From NCBI RefSeq assembly GCF_963082655.1, contig NC_081552.1, positions 197,826,781 to 197,890,780 of the forward strand: a stretch of 64,000 nucleotides of DNA, written 5' to 3'. Under the pieces are notes generated by a model. It ran no database searches and was not told the origin of the DNA. It was given only the letters and a program-made list of their open reading frames with translations. This document shows, piece by piece, positions 31,845 through 43,936 of the stretch (the stretch's first letter is position 1; every line of letters starts with the position of its first letter). Source of the DNA: Stomoxys calcitrans. Its lineage: Eukaryota; Arthropoda; Insecta; Diptera; Muscidae. The translations under genes and the position numbers were made by a program.

Positions 31845-33175
31845 ATTATCTCAACAGGGGGCTACTAGCCGAACAGGGCTCGATCCGCTGCGCCTTCTTT
31901 AACTTTCTAATATTTTTTTAGGGTGGAGACACTTCGCCCTGAATGCGGATATCGAATTCGTGCCATTGTAGCCTATGACGCTGAACGCGTTCCAATGCTG
32001 GCGAGAACATCGGAAAAAGCTTTTATTGTTGGCGACATTTGCGAGGTACAATGCCATGTCCGGTAATTCAAAAAATGTTCCCCAAAGAGGTGTCGCACTG
32101 CGGGACGCCGTTCGGACTCGGCTATAAAAAAGGTCCCTTATCGTTGAGTTTAAAATAAATCGGAAAGCTCTCACTAATGTGTGAGAATTTGGCCCTTCTC
32201 GGTTCCTGGTGGTAATGTTCTTCCTGAGGGTAATGTTCTCATTAGGGGAGGGATGGCATCTCAGACATTTCGACTCAAATATGGACATCAAATTCGTGCT
32301 GCACTTCCAAATCCCTTTAATTTGAGCCTCATATTACCATGGTCGGTAAATATTTGGCAATTTGCACTGAAAATTGATGTCAAATTCGTTCTTGATTCCC
32401 AACGGAAATGAAGTCCAGTTTAGGGGGTGCTATCAAATTAATTCCTTACTCCCAAATACCGTTGATTTTGAGCTCCACATTGCCATAATCGGAAATGAAG
32501 TCCAGGTTAGGGGGTGCTTTAGGGCGTACCCCAAAACACTTGGATCCAAAATTGGATATCAAATTCGTTTTCAACTCTCAAATACCTTTTATTAGAGTCC
32601 CATATAGTCATAATGGGTCAAATAACCCATTTGACGTATCTTTAGGAGAAAAAGCGCCACCTAGACTTGACCGCAAAAGTTAATGTCATATTTGTAACCT
32701 ACTCCCAAATACCTTTCATTGGAGTCCCATATAGCCATGGTCGGCTAATATACACATTTAGGGGTATTTGGGGGTGGGCGACTCCCATTACTTGGACCTA
32801 ATTTTGTAGGCCATAATTGTAATCTACTGCCGAATACTTTTCATTAGAGTCCCATATTGACATGAACTTTGAATATATCTGTTAAGAGGAGTTTTAGGGT
32901 TGGGTGGGGGGCACGCTGGGTACTGGGACCCAAATTTTAATACCATATTCGTTTTCTGGTCTCCAATACCTTTCATGTGATACCCTCATTGTGTCCATCG
33001 CACCACTTTCGCATATGGATGGCGTTGTTGGGGTAAGGAGAAGGGTCTGCCCCCACTCGATTTCTAAAAATTATATAGCCTATGTTGCCTTCCGGACAAA
33101 CGTAGACTATCTATGAAAATTTTAAAAAAAATCGGTTCAGCCAAGTATCATATAGTCATAATAAATAAATTCCCA
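31845..33175 (+). repeat. R127 element with left terminus and embedded SINE variant
   Basis: Left end CTACTAGCCGAACAGGGC and CCGCTGCGCCTTCTTTAAC, a leader (GGGTGGAGACACTTCGCCC), the SINE variant, then seven or more forward units with G-rich linkers. It ends with the non-tandem block (TTCCGGACAAACGTAGACTA, AAAATCGGTTCAGCCA). Confidence 0.8.
31960..32250 (+). mobile_element. SINE variant lacking box A
   Basis: The head reads GTGCCATTGTAGCCTATGACG instead of GTAGCGCAGAGG...GCCTATGACG, so box A and the D-arm are deleted. Box B is degraded (CGTTCCAATGC). The body is typical (AAGAGGTGTCGCACTGCGGG, CGGACTCGGCTATAAAA). Confidence 0.85.
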
Positions 33176-33566
33176 TCACGGGATAACTGTGAACACCTCA
33201 TAGGCTGTGGTGGTGGTGGTGGTGTTCAGTGCTATCACGAGAAGCTCAGCAGCGAGCTACCGGGCGCGTCCACAGGTTGCGGATAGTGGAGTGCTCCATA
33301 CGGAGTAGCTGCAGCGGCTGTCGCGGACAATCAGCGGTATCGAGCGGAGAGTCTCAGTGAGAGGACAGGCGGCACCGGCTATTGCACAAATTCTGAGTGC
33401 CTGTAATGCTCGATAGACCAGGCGGGTTATTGGCGCCTTTAAATAACCAATGGCCACCCTGTTCCCGCGGTCTTTTGGACCGAAACGAACTTGCTCGCCT
33501 ACAGTAGCTTGACGAGAATCGTCACCTCCACATGAAAATGTGGCTACAACAACAACAACAACAAAA
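33176..33566 (+). mobile_element. RTE 5'-UTR-like segment, solo, with CAA tail
   Basis: Shares CTACCGGGCGCGTCCACAGG, GCGGATAGTG, AGTGAG and TTATTGGCGCCTTTAAATAA with the RTE 5' UTRs at 48.7 and 61.4 kb, but no endonuclease follows. It starts after a (GTG)n run and ends in GTGGCTA(CAA)n, which looks like a retroposed 3' end. Confidence 0.7.
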
Positions 33567-34992
33567 TAAATTTGGTTGTAGGTCATAATTTTATTATGCA
33601 TACCAAACTTCTGTCAAACCAGCTAAAATTAAAGCTTCTAGGAAGCGAACAAGGATGATCGAGAGTCTGGCTTGCATGGGATCTATATCGGGTTATTGAC
33701 TGATAAGGACCGTATTTGGCACAGTTGTTGGAAGTCATTCAAAATTTCCGCCAAATCGGACAAAAATTGCCGCTTGCAACTGCTCAAGAAATCAAATTGG
33801 AAGATCGTTTTATAAGGGAGCTTTATCAGGTAATAGACTGATTTGGGTCGTACTTGGCACAGTTGTTGAAAGTCTTAACGTAATAATACGTGAACAATTT
33901 CAGCCAAATGGGACAAAAATTGCGGCTTCCAGGGGCTAAAGAAGTCAAATTAGGAGATCGGTTTGTATGGGAGCTATATCAGGTTATAAACTAATTTGGA
34001 CCTTACTAGCCACAGTTACTGAAAGTCGTAATAGAACACTACGTGCAAAATTTCCCCAAATCGGACAATAATTGCAGCTTCCAGGGGCTCAAGAAGTCAA
34101 ATCTGGAGATCGGTTAATATGAGAGTATTAAGCGCAGTTGTTATGTTATAACATAACAGAACACTACATGCAAAATTTCATTCACATCAGACAAAAATTG
34201 CGGCTTGCAGGGGCTAAATTAGTCAAATGAGGAGATCGGTTTCCAGGGACTCAAGATGTCAAATCAGGAGATCGGTTCATATGGGAGCAATATCAGTTTA
34301 TATACCGATTCGGACCGTACTTAGCTCATTTCTTGGAAGTCATAGCAAAACATGTGCAAAATTTCAGCCAAATCGGACAAAAATTTAAGCTTCCAAAGGC
34401 TCTAAAAGTCAAATCGGGAGATCGGCAGTTGGTGGAACTCAACAAAACACTATGTTCAAAACTTCAGTCAAATCGGACAAATATTGCGGCTTGTCAGGGC
34501 TCAAGAAGTCAAATCGGGGAATCGTTTTATATGGGAGCTATATCTAAATCTGAACCGATAGGATCCATTTGCGATACCCAACGACCTACACCAATATTAA
34601 GTATCTGAAGCTTCCAGGGGCTCAAGAAGTCAAATCGAGAGATCGGTTTATATGGGAGCTAAACAGGTTATAGACCGATTTGGAACGTACTTGGCACAGT
34701 TGTTGGAACTCTAAACAAAACACCATGTTCAAAACTTCAGTGAAATCGAACAAATATTGCGAATTGTTAGGGCTCAAGAAGTCAACTCAGGGAATCGGTT
34801 TATATGGGAGCTATATCCAAATCTGAACCGATAGGACCCATTTGGAATCCCCAACGACCTACACCAATATAAGGTATCTGTGCAAATAATATATACTTTA
34901 TGGGGTCCTAGATCAACATTTCCAGGTGTTACAAACGGAATTCCTAGTTTAGTATACACTCTTCCTATGGTGGTGGGTACAAGAACAAAGAA
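33567..34992 (+). mobile_element. R153-F element, hairpin lost
   Basis: F leader (TACCAAACTTCTGTCAAACC, GCTTCTAGGAAGCGAACAAG), then eight or more units (phases 33804, 33957, 34109: 152-153 bp). It has GACCTACACCAATATTAAG-type pre-module text twice, an abbreviated right module and the end CCTATGGTGGTGGGTA. The hairpin end is replaced by the CAA-tailed segment. Confidence 0.85.
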
Positions 34993-35004
34993 ACACAAAT
35001 TGAT

Positions 35005-36370
35005 TTTTATACCCTCCACCATAGGATGGGGGGTCTACTAATTTCGTCATTCCGTTTGTAACACCTCCAAAATTCGCATCTAGAACCCCATAAAGTATAT
35101 GTGTTCTTGATTGTCATGACATTTAAAGTCGATCTAGCCATTACCGTCCGTCTGTCAATAACACACTAACTTTCGATGGAGTAAAGTTAGGCGCCATATA
35201 AACCGATCTTGGGTTTTGACTTCTTGAGCCTCTAGAGGGCGCAACTCTCCCCCGATTTATTTTTTTACGACTTCCAATAACTGTGCTAAGTGGGGCGCAA
35301 ATCGTTACATACCCTGATATAGCTGCCATATAAACCGATCTGGGATCTTGACTTCTTGAGCCTCTAGAGGGCGCAATTGTCATCCGATTGGATTGAAATT
35401 TTGCACGACGTGTTTTGTTATGACTTCCAACAACCGTGCCAAATATGGTTCAGATCGGTCAATGACCTGATATAGCTGCCATAAAAACCGATCTGAGATC
35501 ATGACTTCTTGAGCCTCTAGAGGGCGCAATTTTCATCCGATTGGATTGAAATTTTGCACAACGTGTATTGCTATGACTTCCAACTACCGTGCCAAGTATG
35601 GTTCAGATCGCTCAATGACCTGATATAGCTGCCATATAAACCGATCTTGAATCTTGACTTCTTGAGCCTCCAGAGGGCGCAATTGTCATCCGACTGGATT
35701 GAAATTTGACACGACGTGCTTCGCTATGACTTCCAACAATCGTGCAAAGTATGGTTCAGATCGCTCAATAACCTGCTATAGCTGCCATATAAACCGATCT
35801 GGGATTTTGACTTCTTGAGCCTTTAGAGGGCGCAATTGTCATCCGATTGGATTGAAATTTTGCACGACCTGTTTCGCTATGACTTCCAACAACCGTCCCA
35901 AGTATGGTTCAGATCGGTCAATAACCTGATATAGCTGCCATATAAACCGATCTTGAATCTTGACTTCTTGAGCCTCTAGAGGGCGCAATTGTCATCCGAT
36001 TTGGCAGAAATTTTGTATAACGGCTTCTCTCATGACCTTCAACATACGTGTCCAATATGGTCTGAATCGATCAATAGCCTGATACTGCTCCCATATAAAC
36101 CTATCTGCGGATAATGCTTCTTGAGCCCCTGCAAGGCGCAATTCTTATCCGAATGAACTGAAATACTACACAATGACTTCTACAATGTTCAGCATTCATT
36201 TATGATCCAAATCGGACTATAACTTGATATAGCTCCAATAGCATAACAGTTCTGATTCAATATTCTTTGTTTGCCTAAAAAGCTATACCGCGCATAGAAC
36301 TCGACAAATGCGATCCTTGGTGGAGGGTATATAAGATTCGGCCCGGCCGAACTTAGCACGCTCTTACTTG
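35005..36370 (-). mobile_element. R153-A element, complete, reverse
   Basis: TTTTTATACCCTCCACCATA, reversed right module, seven to eight units (CCATATAAACCGATCTTG, CTTGAGCCTCTAGAGGGCGC), GTGGAGGGTATATAAG, hairpin TTCGGCCCGGCCGAA (36337-36351) and tail CTTAGCACGCTCTTACTTG. Confidence 0.9.
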
Positions 36371-36475
36371 TTTTTACTACCATCAAAAATAAATCGGAAA
36401 TGAATATTTCGATGTGTTGCAAACCGAATGACGGATTGAAAACAAAATGAATATACCCCATCCTACATTGGACAT
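36371..36475 (+). repeat. R153-B right end, solo
   Basis: AATCGGAAATGAATATTTCG, TGTGTTGCAAACCGAATGAC, AAAATGAATATACCCCATCC; nothing else of the element. Confidence 0.7.
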
Positions 36476-36731
36476 TTTACTCATTTTATGCACATTTTAG
36501 TAGGTAGTTCAAATATATTTCGGATTTCTATGGAAATTATTTCGTTTATATGTGAAATATTTCATTTATTTTTCAATTCATCCGTTTGCTGTCTCCAGTT
36601 AAAAGTTGTCTCCATTTCTGTTTTTATTACGCCTTTTCTTTCATTTCTCTCTCATGTGATGTAAATGAAACAGGATTTTTTTTTCAGGGAACTGGAAAAT
36701 GTATATAAATAAGTAACTTGTGATATATATA

Positions 36732-36973
36732 CAGGGTGGCTGATGAAAGCCGCTACCAAAAAAAAATGTAATAACTTTTTTTCTATTTAATAATAATAAT
36801 TTAATAATTAATTTAATTAATTAATTTAATTAATTAATTAATTAATTTAATTAATAATAATTTAATAATTAATTTAATAATTTAATTTAACATGAATAAA
36901 AGAAAAATGTATTCCATACACCGAAAAAAAAATGTAGCAATATTCATCATTGTAGCAATATTCAGCCACCCTG
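36732..36973. mobile_element. Palindromic MITE with TA duplications
   Basis: 242 bp with ends CAGGGTGGCTGA and TCAGCCACCCTG, flanked by TA (36730-36731 and 36974-36975). The centre is an AATTAATT-rich tract (about 36786-36892). Near the right end the word TGTAGCAATATTCA is duplicated. No transposase. TA targets and TIRs suggest a Tc1/mariner-mobilised element, different from MITEs 1-5. Confidence 0.88.
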
Positions 36974-37264
36974 TATCATAAAAAATTGAGATGGAATTTC
37001 TCTTTCTTCGAATTATAATAATCAACGAATATTTTTGCCATAGCAATTATTCTTTAAATTTCTGCGAATTTCTTGTACGTCTTTCTATATTACCATCCAA
37101 ATGGTTTACGAGTAAGACTTCATTTTTTACTGGCTAATGTCATTTGTTTTGTGCATGGTTGTTTTGTTTAGTTTAGACTAGCCGAACCGGGCCCGCTCCG
37201 CTGCGCCTTCCTTAACTCTCTTATATGTTTTTAGTGTGGGGACACTTTGCCCTGCATGTGAATA

Positions 37265-37560
37265 TCGAATTCGTGCCATTGTAGCATATGACGCTGAACG
37301 CCTGCGTTCGAATCCTGCCGAGAACATCGGACAAAATTTAAAGCAGTGGTTATCGTCGCTTAATGCTGGCGACATTTGCGAGGTACCATGCCATGCATGG
37401 TCATACAAAAATTCTGCCCAAAGAGGTGTCTCACTGCGACACACCGTTCGGAACCGGCTTTAAAAAAAGGTCCCTTAACACTTAGTTTAAACTTGAATCG
37501 GAGAGCACTCATTGATGTGTGAAAAGTTTGCCCCTGCTCGGTTCTTAGGCAAATTTTTAC
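37265..37560 (+). mobile_element. SINE variant lacking box A
   Basis: GTGCCATTGTAGCATATGACG (box A deletion) with a good box B GCGTTCGAATCC. The body has CCCAAAGAGGTGTCTCACTG and CGGCTTTAAAAAAAGGTCCC, and the tail GTTTGCCCCTGCTCGGTTC. Same deletion and same position in R127 as at 31960. Confidence 0.87.
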
Positions 37561-38883
37561 TGTACTCCCAACTGCAGTTATTGAGTCCATTCTAAGCTAT
37601 ATATCCATTTGGCGGTCCCCGAGGCACCAGACAATACTGCAACCGATGTACTGGCTGCTGTATGAGCGCAAAAAAAATCGAACGAATTGCATCGATATTA
37701 TTGTATTGGGAAGTGCTTTTTAGGAAAAGAATGGCACCTCAGACATTTCGACTCAAATATGGATATCAAATTCGTGCTACACTCACAAATCCCTTTAATT
37801 TGAGCCCCATATTGCCATGGTCGGTAAATATAAATCGTTTGGAAGGTGTTTTGGAGCTGGGACGGTGACGGGTACGTTGCCCTGGAAATAGATATCAAAT
37901 TCGTTCTTTACTCCCAAATACCGCTGATTTGAGCTCCATATTGCCATAGTGGGATATGAAGCTCAGATTAGGGTGTGCTTTAGGACGTATCCCCAAACAC
38001 TTGGCTCCAAAATTTGGATATCAAATTCGTTTCCTACTCTTAAATACCTTTCATTTGAATCCCATATTTTGTCATAATGGGTCGATTGAGCTATTTGACA
38101 TATTTTTAGGAGGAAAAGTACAACCTTGACTTGAACACAAACTTTAATGTCATATTCGCAATCTACTCCCAAATACATTTTAAATGAGTCCCATATAGAC
38201 ATGGTCGGTCAATATGCCAATTTGGGGGGGGTATTTAGGGGTGGGGCGACCTCCCATTACTTGGACCTAATTTTTATACCACATTTTTGTAACCTATTGT
38301 CTTATACTTTTCATTTGAGACCCATATTGACACACACGAAGGTCGAATATATGTGTTTGGAGGAGTTTTTGGGTTGGGGAGGCCCGCTAGGTACTTGGAC
38401 CGAAATTTTAGTACGATATTCGTTTTCTAGTCTCCATTACCTTTTATTTGATACCCATATTATGCCTATCGGTCCACTTTTGATATTGGATGGCGTTGTT
38501 GGGGAAGGACCGCCCCCATCCGATATCTAAAAATTATATAGGCTATGTTCCTTTCCATACAAAACTTACACAATCTGTGAAAATTTTAAGAAAATCGGTT
38601 TAGCCGTTTTTGATTCTAAGGAACAAACAAAAAACCGAGTCCCATGTAGTCATGATGGGTCATATGCCCATATAAGGCGTTTTTGGGGGTATGGTAACCC
38701 CTTGTACTTCGATCTGATTTTGTATGACAGATTCGTAATCTACTCCCAAATACCTTTCATTTGAGGCCCATATTGACTTGAACGTCCAATATGTCTGTTT
38801 GGGGAGAATTTTGGGGTTGGGGCTGCCCGACTGGTAAAAATACAATGCAAATTGAGCCCATGAGCATTCCACTAAGGAACAGG

Positions 38884-39162
38884 GTTTCCTACCAACACCA
38901 CCCAAAATCGAAAGTGGACCGATCGGGACAATATGGGTATTAAATGAAAGGTATTGGAAAATAGAATACGAATATTGTATTAAAATTTGGGTCTAAGTAC
39001 CAGTCAGGCTGGGGGGGGAGGGGTAAACTATCCCCTGCCCGACTGGTATTTCGACCCAAATTTTAATACAATATTCGTATTCTATTTTCCAATACCTTTC
39101 ATTTAATACCCATATTGTCCCGATCGGTCCACTTTTGATTTTGGGTGGTGTTTGTAGGAAAC
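38884..39162. repeat. Near-perfect inverted repeat, arms about 125 bp
   Basis: The left arm (38884-39009) and right arm (39038-39162) are reverse complements with few mismatches. For example GTTTCCTACCAACACCACCC pairs with GGGTGGTGTTTGTAGGAAAC, and GTATTAAATGAAAGGTATTG with its complement. A G-rich spacer of about 28 bp separates them. The sequence is R127. Confidence 0.95.
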
Positions 39163-39500
39163 GGGGGAGGGTCCGCCCCCTTCCGAATTCAACAAATTAT
39201 AAAGCCTTGTTCTCCTTCCTGACCATATTCGCAATCTACTCCCGAATACCTTTCATTTGAGTCTCATAATGTCATGGTTGTCCGGACCCCCAGTTACTTG
39301 AACCCAATTTTTAGTTTGAAATTCGTTCTCTACTCCTGAAAACTTTTCATTTGAGTCCCATACTGTCCCGATCGCTCCACTTTTATTTTTTGGTAGTTCT
39401 TTTGGCATAAGGGGAGGGTCCGCCCCCCCTTCCGATTTTAAAAAACTTATATAGCCTATGTTTCCTTTCAGACCAACCTACACAATCTGTGGAACAAACA

Positions 39501-40451
39501 AACAAACACCAATTGAATTTTATAAATAAGATATTTATTCACATACAGCAAAATTTTAAATGTTGCACTTTTAGTGTTTATCATTCGCACACAACCAGAG
39601 CTGGCAAACTATCGACGGCACTAACGATAATTTCGATAGTTTAATTTTTATGTCAATATCCATACTTTACGCTACGAATGTGTCGGCCGAAAAAACATAT
39701 ATGTCCGATATACTAGTTTTTTTTTTATTATTTATAAAAAAATCTTTTTTCCGATTCCAATTTCACATTTCGTATTCAATACAAGAGTTCAATTTGTGTT
39801 GTGTTTTAATTCGATATGCTATCAACTTTTTTGACGACATAGAATGTGGCATTTGTAGCTGCTAAAAATTCAAATATGCAAAGAAGAACGGATGTTTGTA
39901 TTAGTCACATTCGAGTAACAGCTCAATCCGCTTGTTCAGAAGTTCATTTCCCATATCCATTTTAACGCACTGAATATTTCAACGCTCCAATCAAAGTGAA
40001 CAATATCAGGGGGAGAGAGGGAAAAAATGGCAAGTTGTCATAGAACAGCATCATCAGCATGAAACTAAGTATCAGCAAATTGTCATAGCAAATAAATATA
40101 CGAAATAAGCGCTAACAACTGCGAATATTAAAAAATTCCTCTCTACGACGTACACTTTTGTTTCCTTTTCTCAGAAGCCATGCTTGACTTTCATATCAAA
40201 GAAGCTAATAAGAAAATGGATTACAAAGAATCATTTACATATTGCCAACATACCAATAAGGCATTTTGAATTTTCAAAGCCAATCGCATAGAACGCAAAC
40301 AGTCAATGTTTTTCAATTAGATATACGAACATGGCACCTTGCGAAAGAACTCGATGTCTACTTTTTATATAAACCACCATCCTATGGCCCCCTTTAATAT
40401 GTTATCGTAGGGCTCTATGAAACGATGGAAAGAGCGTGCCTGCACCCAAAA
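39501..40451. other. No recognised gene or repeat
   Basis: Unassigned AT-rich sequence. Around 39612-39642 ACTATCGACG faces TTCGATAGTT as a weak inverted pair. No frame carries a recognisable domain. Confidence 0.5.
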
Positions 40452-41391
40452 ATATTAGTAAAAAGGACGCAAAGACATTAAGTTCGGCTGGGGCAAACAT
40501 TGAATATCCATTACTACGAACATATATCCAATAAAAACTAGTTTCAGAAAAATGTCGAAGAGCCTAACACAATATACTGTCCCAAATTTCGGCGAAATTG
40601 GACAATAAATGCGTCTTTTACGAACCCAAAACCTTAAATCGATAGATCGGTCTATATGGCAGCTATATCCAAATCTAAGCCGATCTCGGCCATATTGCAA
40701 AAGAATTTCGGGGGGCTTATCTTAACCCACTGTCTCAAATTTCGGCGACATCGGACAATAAATGCTCCTTTTATGGGCCCAAAACCTTATATCGAGAGAT
40801 TGGTCTATATGGTAGCTATATCCAGATCCGACCGATCTCTGCCATATAGTAGAAGAATGTCGGGCGGCTTATCTTAACTCACTGTCACAAATTTCGACGA
40901 CATCGGACAATAAATGTGCCTTTTATGCGCCTAAGACCCTAAATCGGAAGATCGGTCTATATGGCAGCTATATCCAAATCTAGATCGATCTGAGCCAAAT
41001 TGAAGAAGGATGTCGAAGGGTCTAACACAACTCACTGTCTCAAATTTCTGCAAAATCGGATAATAAATGTGGCTTATATGGGCTTAAGACCCTAAATCGA
41101 GAGATCGGTCTATATGGGGGATATATCGCGATATAGTCCGATATAGCCCATCTTCGAACTCAACCTGCATATGGACAAAAACCGAATTGGTGCAAAGTTT
41201 CAGCTCAATATCTCAATTTTAAAAGACTGTTGTGTGATTTCAACAGAAAGACGGACGGACATGGCTAGATCGTCTTAGACTTTTACGCTGATCAAGAATA
41301 TATATACTTTATAGGGTCGGAAATGGATATTTCGATGTGTTACAAACGGAATAACAAAATGAATATACCCCATCCTTCGGTGGTGGGTATA
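40452..41391 (+). mobile_element. R153-B element, complete but with decayed hairpin
   Basis: TTAGTAAAAAGGACG, decayed hairpin TTCGGCTGGGGCAAA (from 40483) and ATATCCATTACTACG. Four units, the right module with CAACAGAAAGACGGACGG and CTAGATCGTCTTAGAC, and the end CCTTCGGTGGTGGGTATA. Confidence 0.85.
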
Positions 41392-41450
41392 CAAATTACC
41401 ATATATAAATGCACTAGCTGAAATGGGCCCGCTCCGCTGCACCTTCTTGT
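41392..41450 (+). repeat. R127 left terminus, solo
   Basis: CACTAGCTGAAATGGGCCCG and CTCCGCTGCACCTTCTTG: the same left end as at 1741, 31850 and 37170, with no array attached. Confidence 0.65.
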
Positions 41451-42236
41451 ACAGTATATGGAACCAAATATACTAATCTCGTCATTTGTAATGCCTCGAA
41501 ATAATAATCTAAGACCCCATAAAGAATATATATTCTTGATCGTCTCGACGTTCTGAGTCGTTCGTCCGGCTGTCCGTCTGTCCAAATCCCGATAGCGGTC
41601 GAACGCGTCAAGCTAGTCGCTTGAAATTTTGTATAGACACTTAATATTGATGTAGATCATTGAGGATTGTAAATGGTCCACATCGGTTCAGATTTAGATA
41701 TAGCTCCTATATAAACCGATCTCCCGGTTTGATTTCTTGAGCCACTGGAAGCCACAATTTTTGTTCGATTTGGATGAAATTTTACATGTAGTGATCCGTT
41801 ATGACTTCTAATAACTGTGCCAGGTGCGCTCTAAATCAGGCAAGAATCTTATATAGTTCCTATGTAAATCGATATCCCGATTTTACTCCTTGAACCCCTG
41901 GAAGCCTTAATTTTCATCTGCTTTGGCTAAAGTTTCGCACAAAGTGTTCTGTTATGATTTCTTACAACTGTGCCAAGTACTGTTTAAATTGTTCAAGAAC
42001 CTGGTATAGCTCCCATACAAACCGATCTACTGATTTGACGTCTTAAGCCTTTACAAGCCGCGATCCGATTTGGCTGAAATTTTTCATATATTGTTCTGTT
42101 TTGACCTTCAACAACAACTGTGCCAAGTTCGGTCCAAATCAATCTGTAACCAGATATAGCTCCCATATTTAACAGAATCCATGGTGGTGAGTTTCCAAGA
42201 TTCGGCCTCGCCGAACTTAGCACGCTTTTTTTTTTT
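41451..42236 (-). mobile_element. R153-F element, reverse
   Basis: Reversed right module (CATTTGTAATGCCTCGAAAT, TCCCGATAGCGGTCGAACGC), three units, GAATCCATGGTGGTGAG, hairpin TTCGGCCTCGCCGAA (42201-42215) and CTTAGCACGC. The F leader is deleted. Confidence 0.85.
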
Positions 42237-42534
42237 CTTTCTTTTGCCCCATTGGGGTGGATGGCCTTAGGTCGCTGTCAAAGAAGGACATTGTGAATGG
42301 TTTCTCATAAATGTCACTAAGGTGATAGTGTCCATTCGACAAATGCAACTAACTTGAGGCAATGGCTCAGTGATGCCAAGCTGGGAGACTACTATTGCTG
42401 GCACTTTTATTCTTTAATAAAGGAAAAAAAAGAGCATTCGTCTAAGGAGACTATCCATCGTATATTTTAATATTTGCCACATAAAGTGAATTAACAATGG
42501 ATATTCTTGTTGGTCTACGAAATCGCTCGGAGGG
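42237..42534. other. No recognised gene or repeat
   Basis: Unassigned; only a T run next to the element end and an A-rich stretch. Confidence 0.4.
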
Positions 42535-43336
42535 TTTTGGGTCATGTAAGTTTGGATGTTAGGTGTACCCCTTTCTTAAAAGACTTTATTTGAGCACGGT
42601 ATTCCCATGGGGATTTTGGAAAAGGGACGGCCCTTAGACATTCCGCCTCGAATGTGGATATAAAGTTTGTTCTCTAAACCCAAATACCTTTCATTTGGGT
42701 CCCTTATTGCCATTATTTACACATATGTCGAGTTGGGAAATTTTCAGGGGGTGGAGCGGCCAACCAGACACTTATCGCTTAATAAATATCAGGATCGTGC
42801 TCTGCTTTTAAATTACATTTATGTAAACCCCATGTTCCCATTGATTTGACGGGCGTTTATGGAATGAGGCGTCCCCCTAACATTTGGCGGCAAACTTGGA
42901 TATATAATAAATTTTCTACTCTCAAATAGCTCTTATTTGGGCCCTTTATTGCTATATTCGGCAAATATGTCCGGTTTGAGGATTACGTTCTTAACAACTA
43001 TCGACATCATGCTATTGGGGTGGGACGGTCCCTAGATACTTGGTCGTAAATTTTGATATCAGATTCTTACTGTACTCACAAATATTTTCCATTTCAATCC
43101 CATATTTCTATAGTCGGCAAGTATGTCCGGTTTGAAGGGTGTTTTCAGGGATGGGGCGCTTGACTTACTTGACCCTTAAAATATATGTATATCAGATTCG
43201 TGCTCTACTCCCAAAGACCTTTCATTTGAGCCCCATATTCCCATGGTCAGTAAATTTGTCCTCTTTAAGAGTTGGTTTAGGGGAGGGGCGGCCAAACACT
43301 TGGACACTTGGTCCCACATTTGAATATCAGGTATAA
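42535..43336 (+). repeat. R127 array
   Basis: Six forward units (AAATACCTTTCATTTGGGTC, CTATAGTCGGCAAGTATGTC, GGGGCGGCCAAACACTTGG). Neither terminus was recognised. Confidence 0.8.
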
Positions 43337-43557
43337 AAATACTGGTGTTGAGGATTGACAAAATTCATTAGAGCAAAAGACAATTAGCTGCCAAGTACAA
43401 GAAAGCACAATAAGAGTTTCTAAAACATACGCATTGTATGGTAATATCTATGACATAAAGAAATACCCATCCCAAAGTAGATATTTAAATGTGCGAAAGC
43501 AACAACTGCCATACATAAATTTTGTAAACATCACCATAGCATAGAAGGTATATTCAT

Positions 43558-43936
43558 TTAATAATTCCGATTGCAACACATCGAAATATCCATTTACGAC
43601 CATACAAAGTATATATATTTCTGATCGTCGTAAGTCCGTCTGTGTGTTCGTCCGTCCAGCTGTATGTTCGTCAGTTGTAGTCACGATAGTCTTTAAAAAT
43701 TGAGACCTTGCACAGAACGGCATTTCTTCTGTTCGCAGATTAAGTTCTTGAGTGGACTCTGTGCCTTGTATCAGAGTTTTCGGGACCTGAATCAAATACG
43801 ATCCACACCAGCAACCATTTACGTATTTCTATGGATATGAGTAGAGTGGAGTTGTTATAAAAAAAGGATGGTTATTTTATCCATGGTGGTGGGTATCCAA
43901 ATTTCGACACGTACGAACTTAACATGTTTTTACCTG
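43558..43936 (-). repeat. R153-B, internally deleted copy
   Basis: The reversed right module (TGCAACACATCGAAATATCC, GTCCGTCTGTGTGTTCGTCC) is joined after about 130 bp of other sequence to CATGGTGGTGGGTATCC and a decayed hairpin. Only the ends survive. Confidence 0.65.

Larger units (their letters stand above)
37165..39500 (+). repeat. R127 element with left terminus, SINE variant and inverted segment
   Basis: Left end GACTAGCCGAACCGGGCCCG and CTCCGCTGCGCCTTC, leader GTGTGGGGACACTTTGCCC, SINE variant, then forward units spaced 126-129 bp (GATATCAAATTCGT at 37762, 37891 and 38017). Near 38884-39162 orientation reverses and returns (separate entry). Confidence 0.85.

Noticed and set aside
39612..39642. 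Weak inverted ACTATCGA / TCGATAGT pair as a regulatory (DRE-like) site
   Set aside because: It lacks an exact TATCGATA core and no promoter or gene lies nearby.
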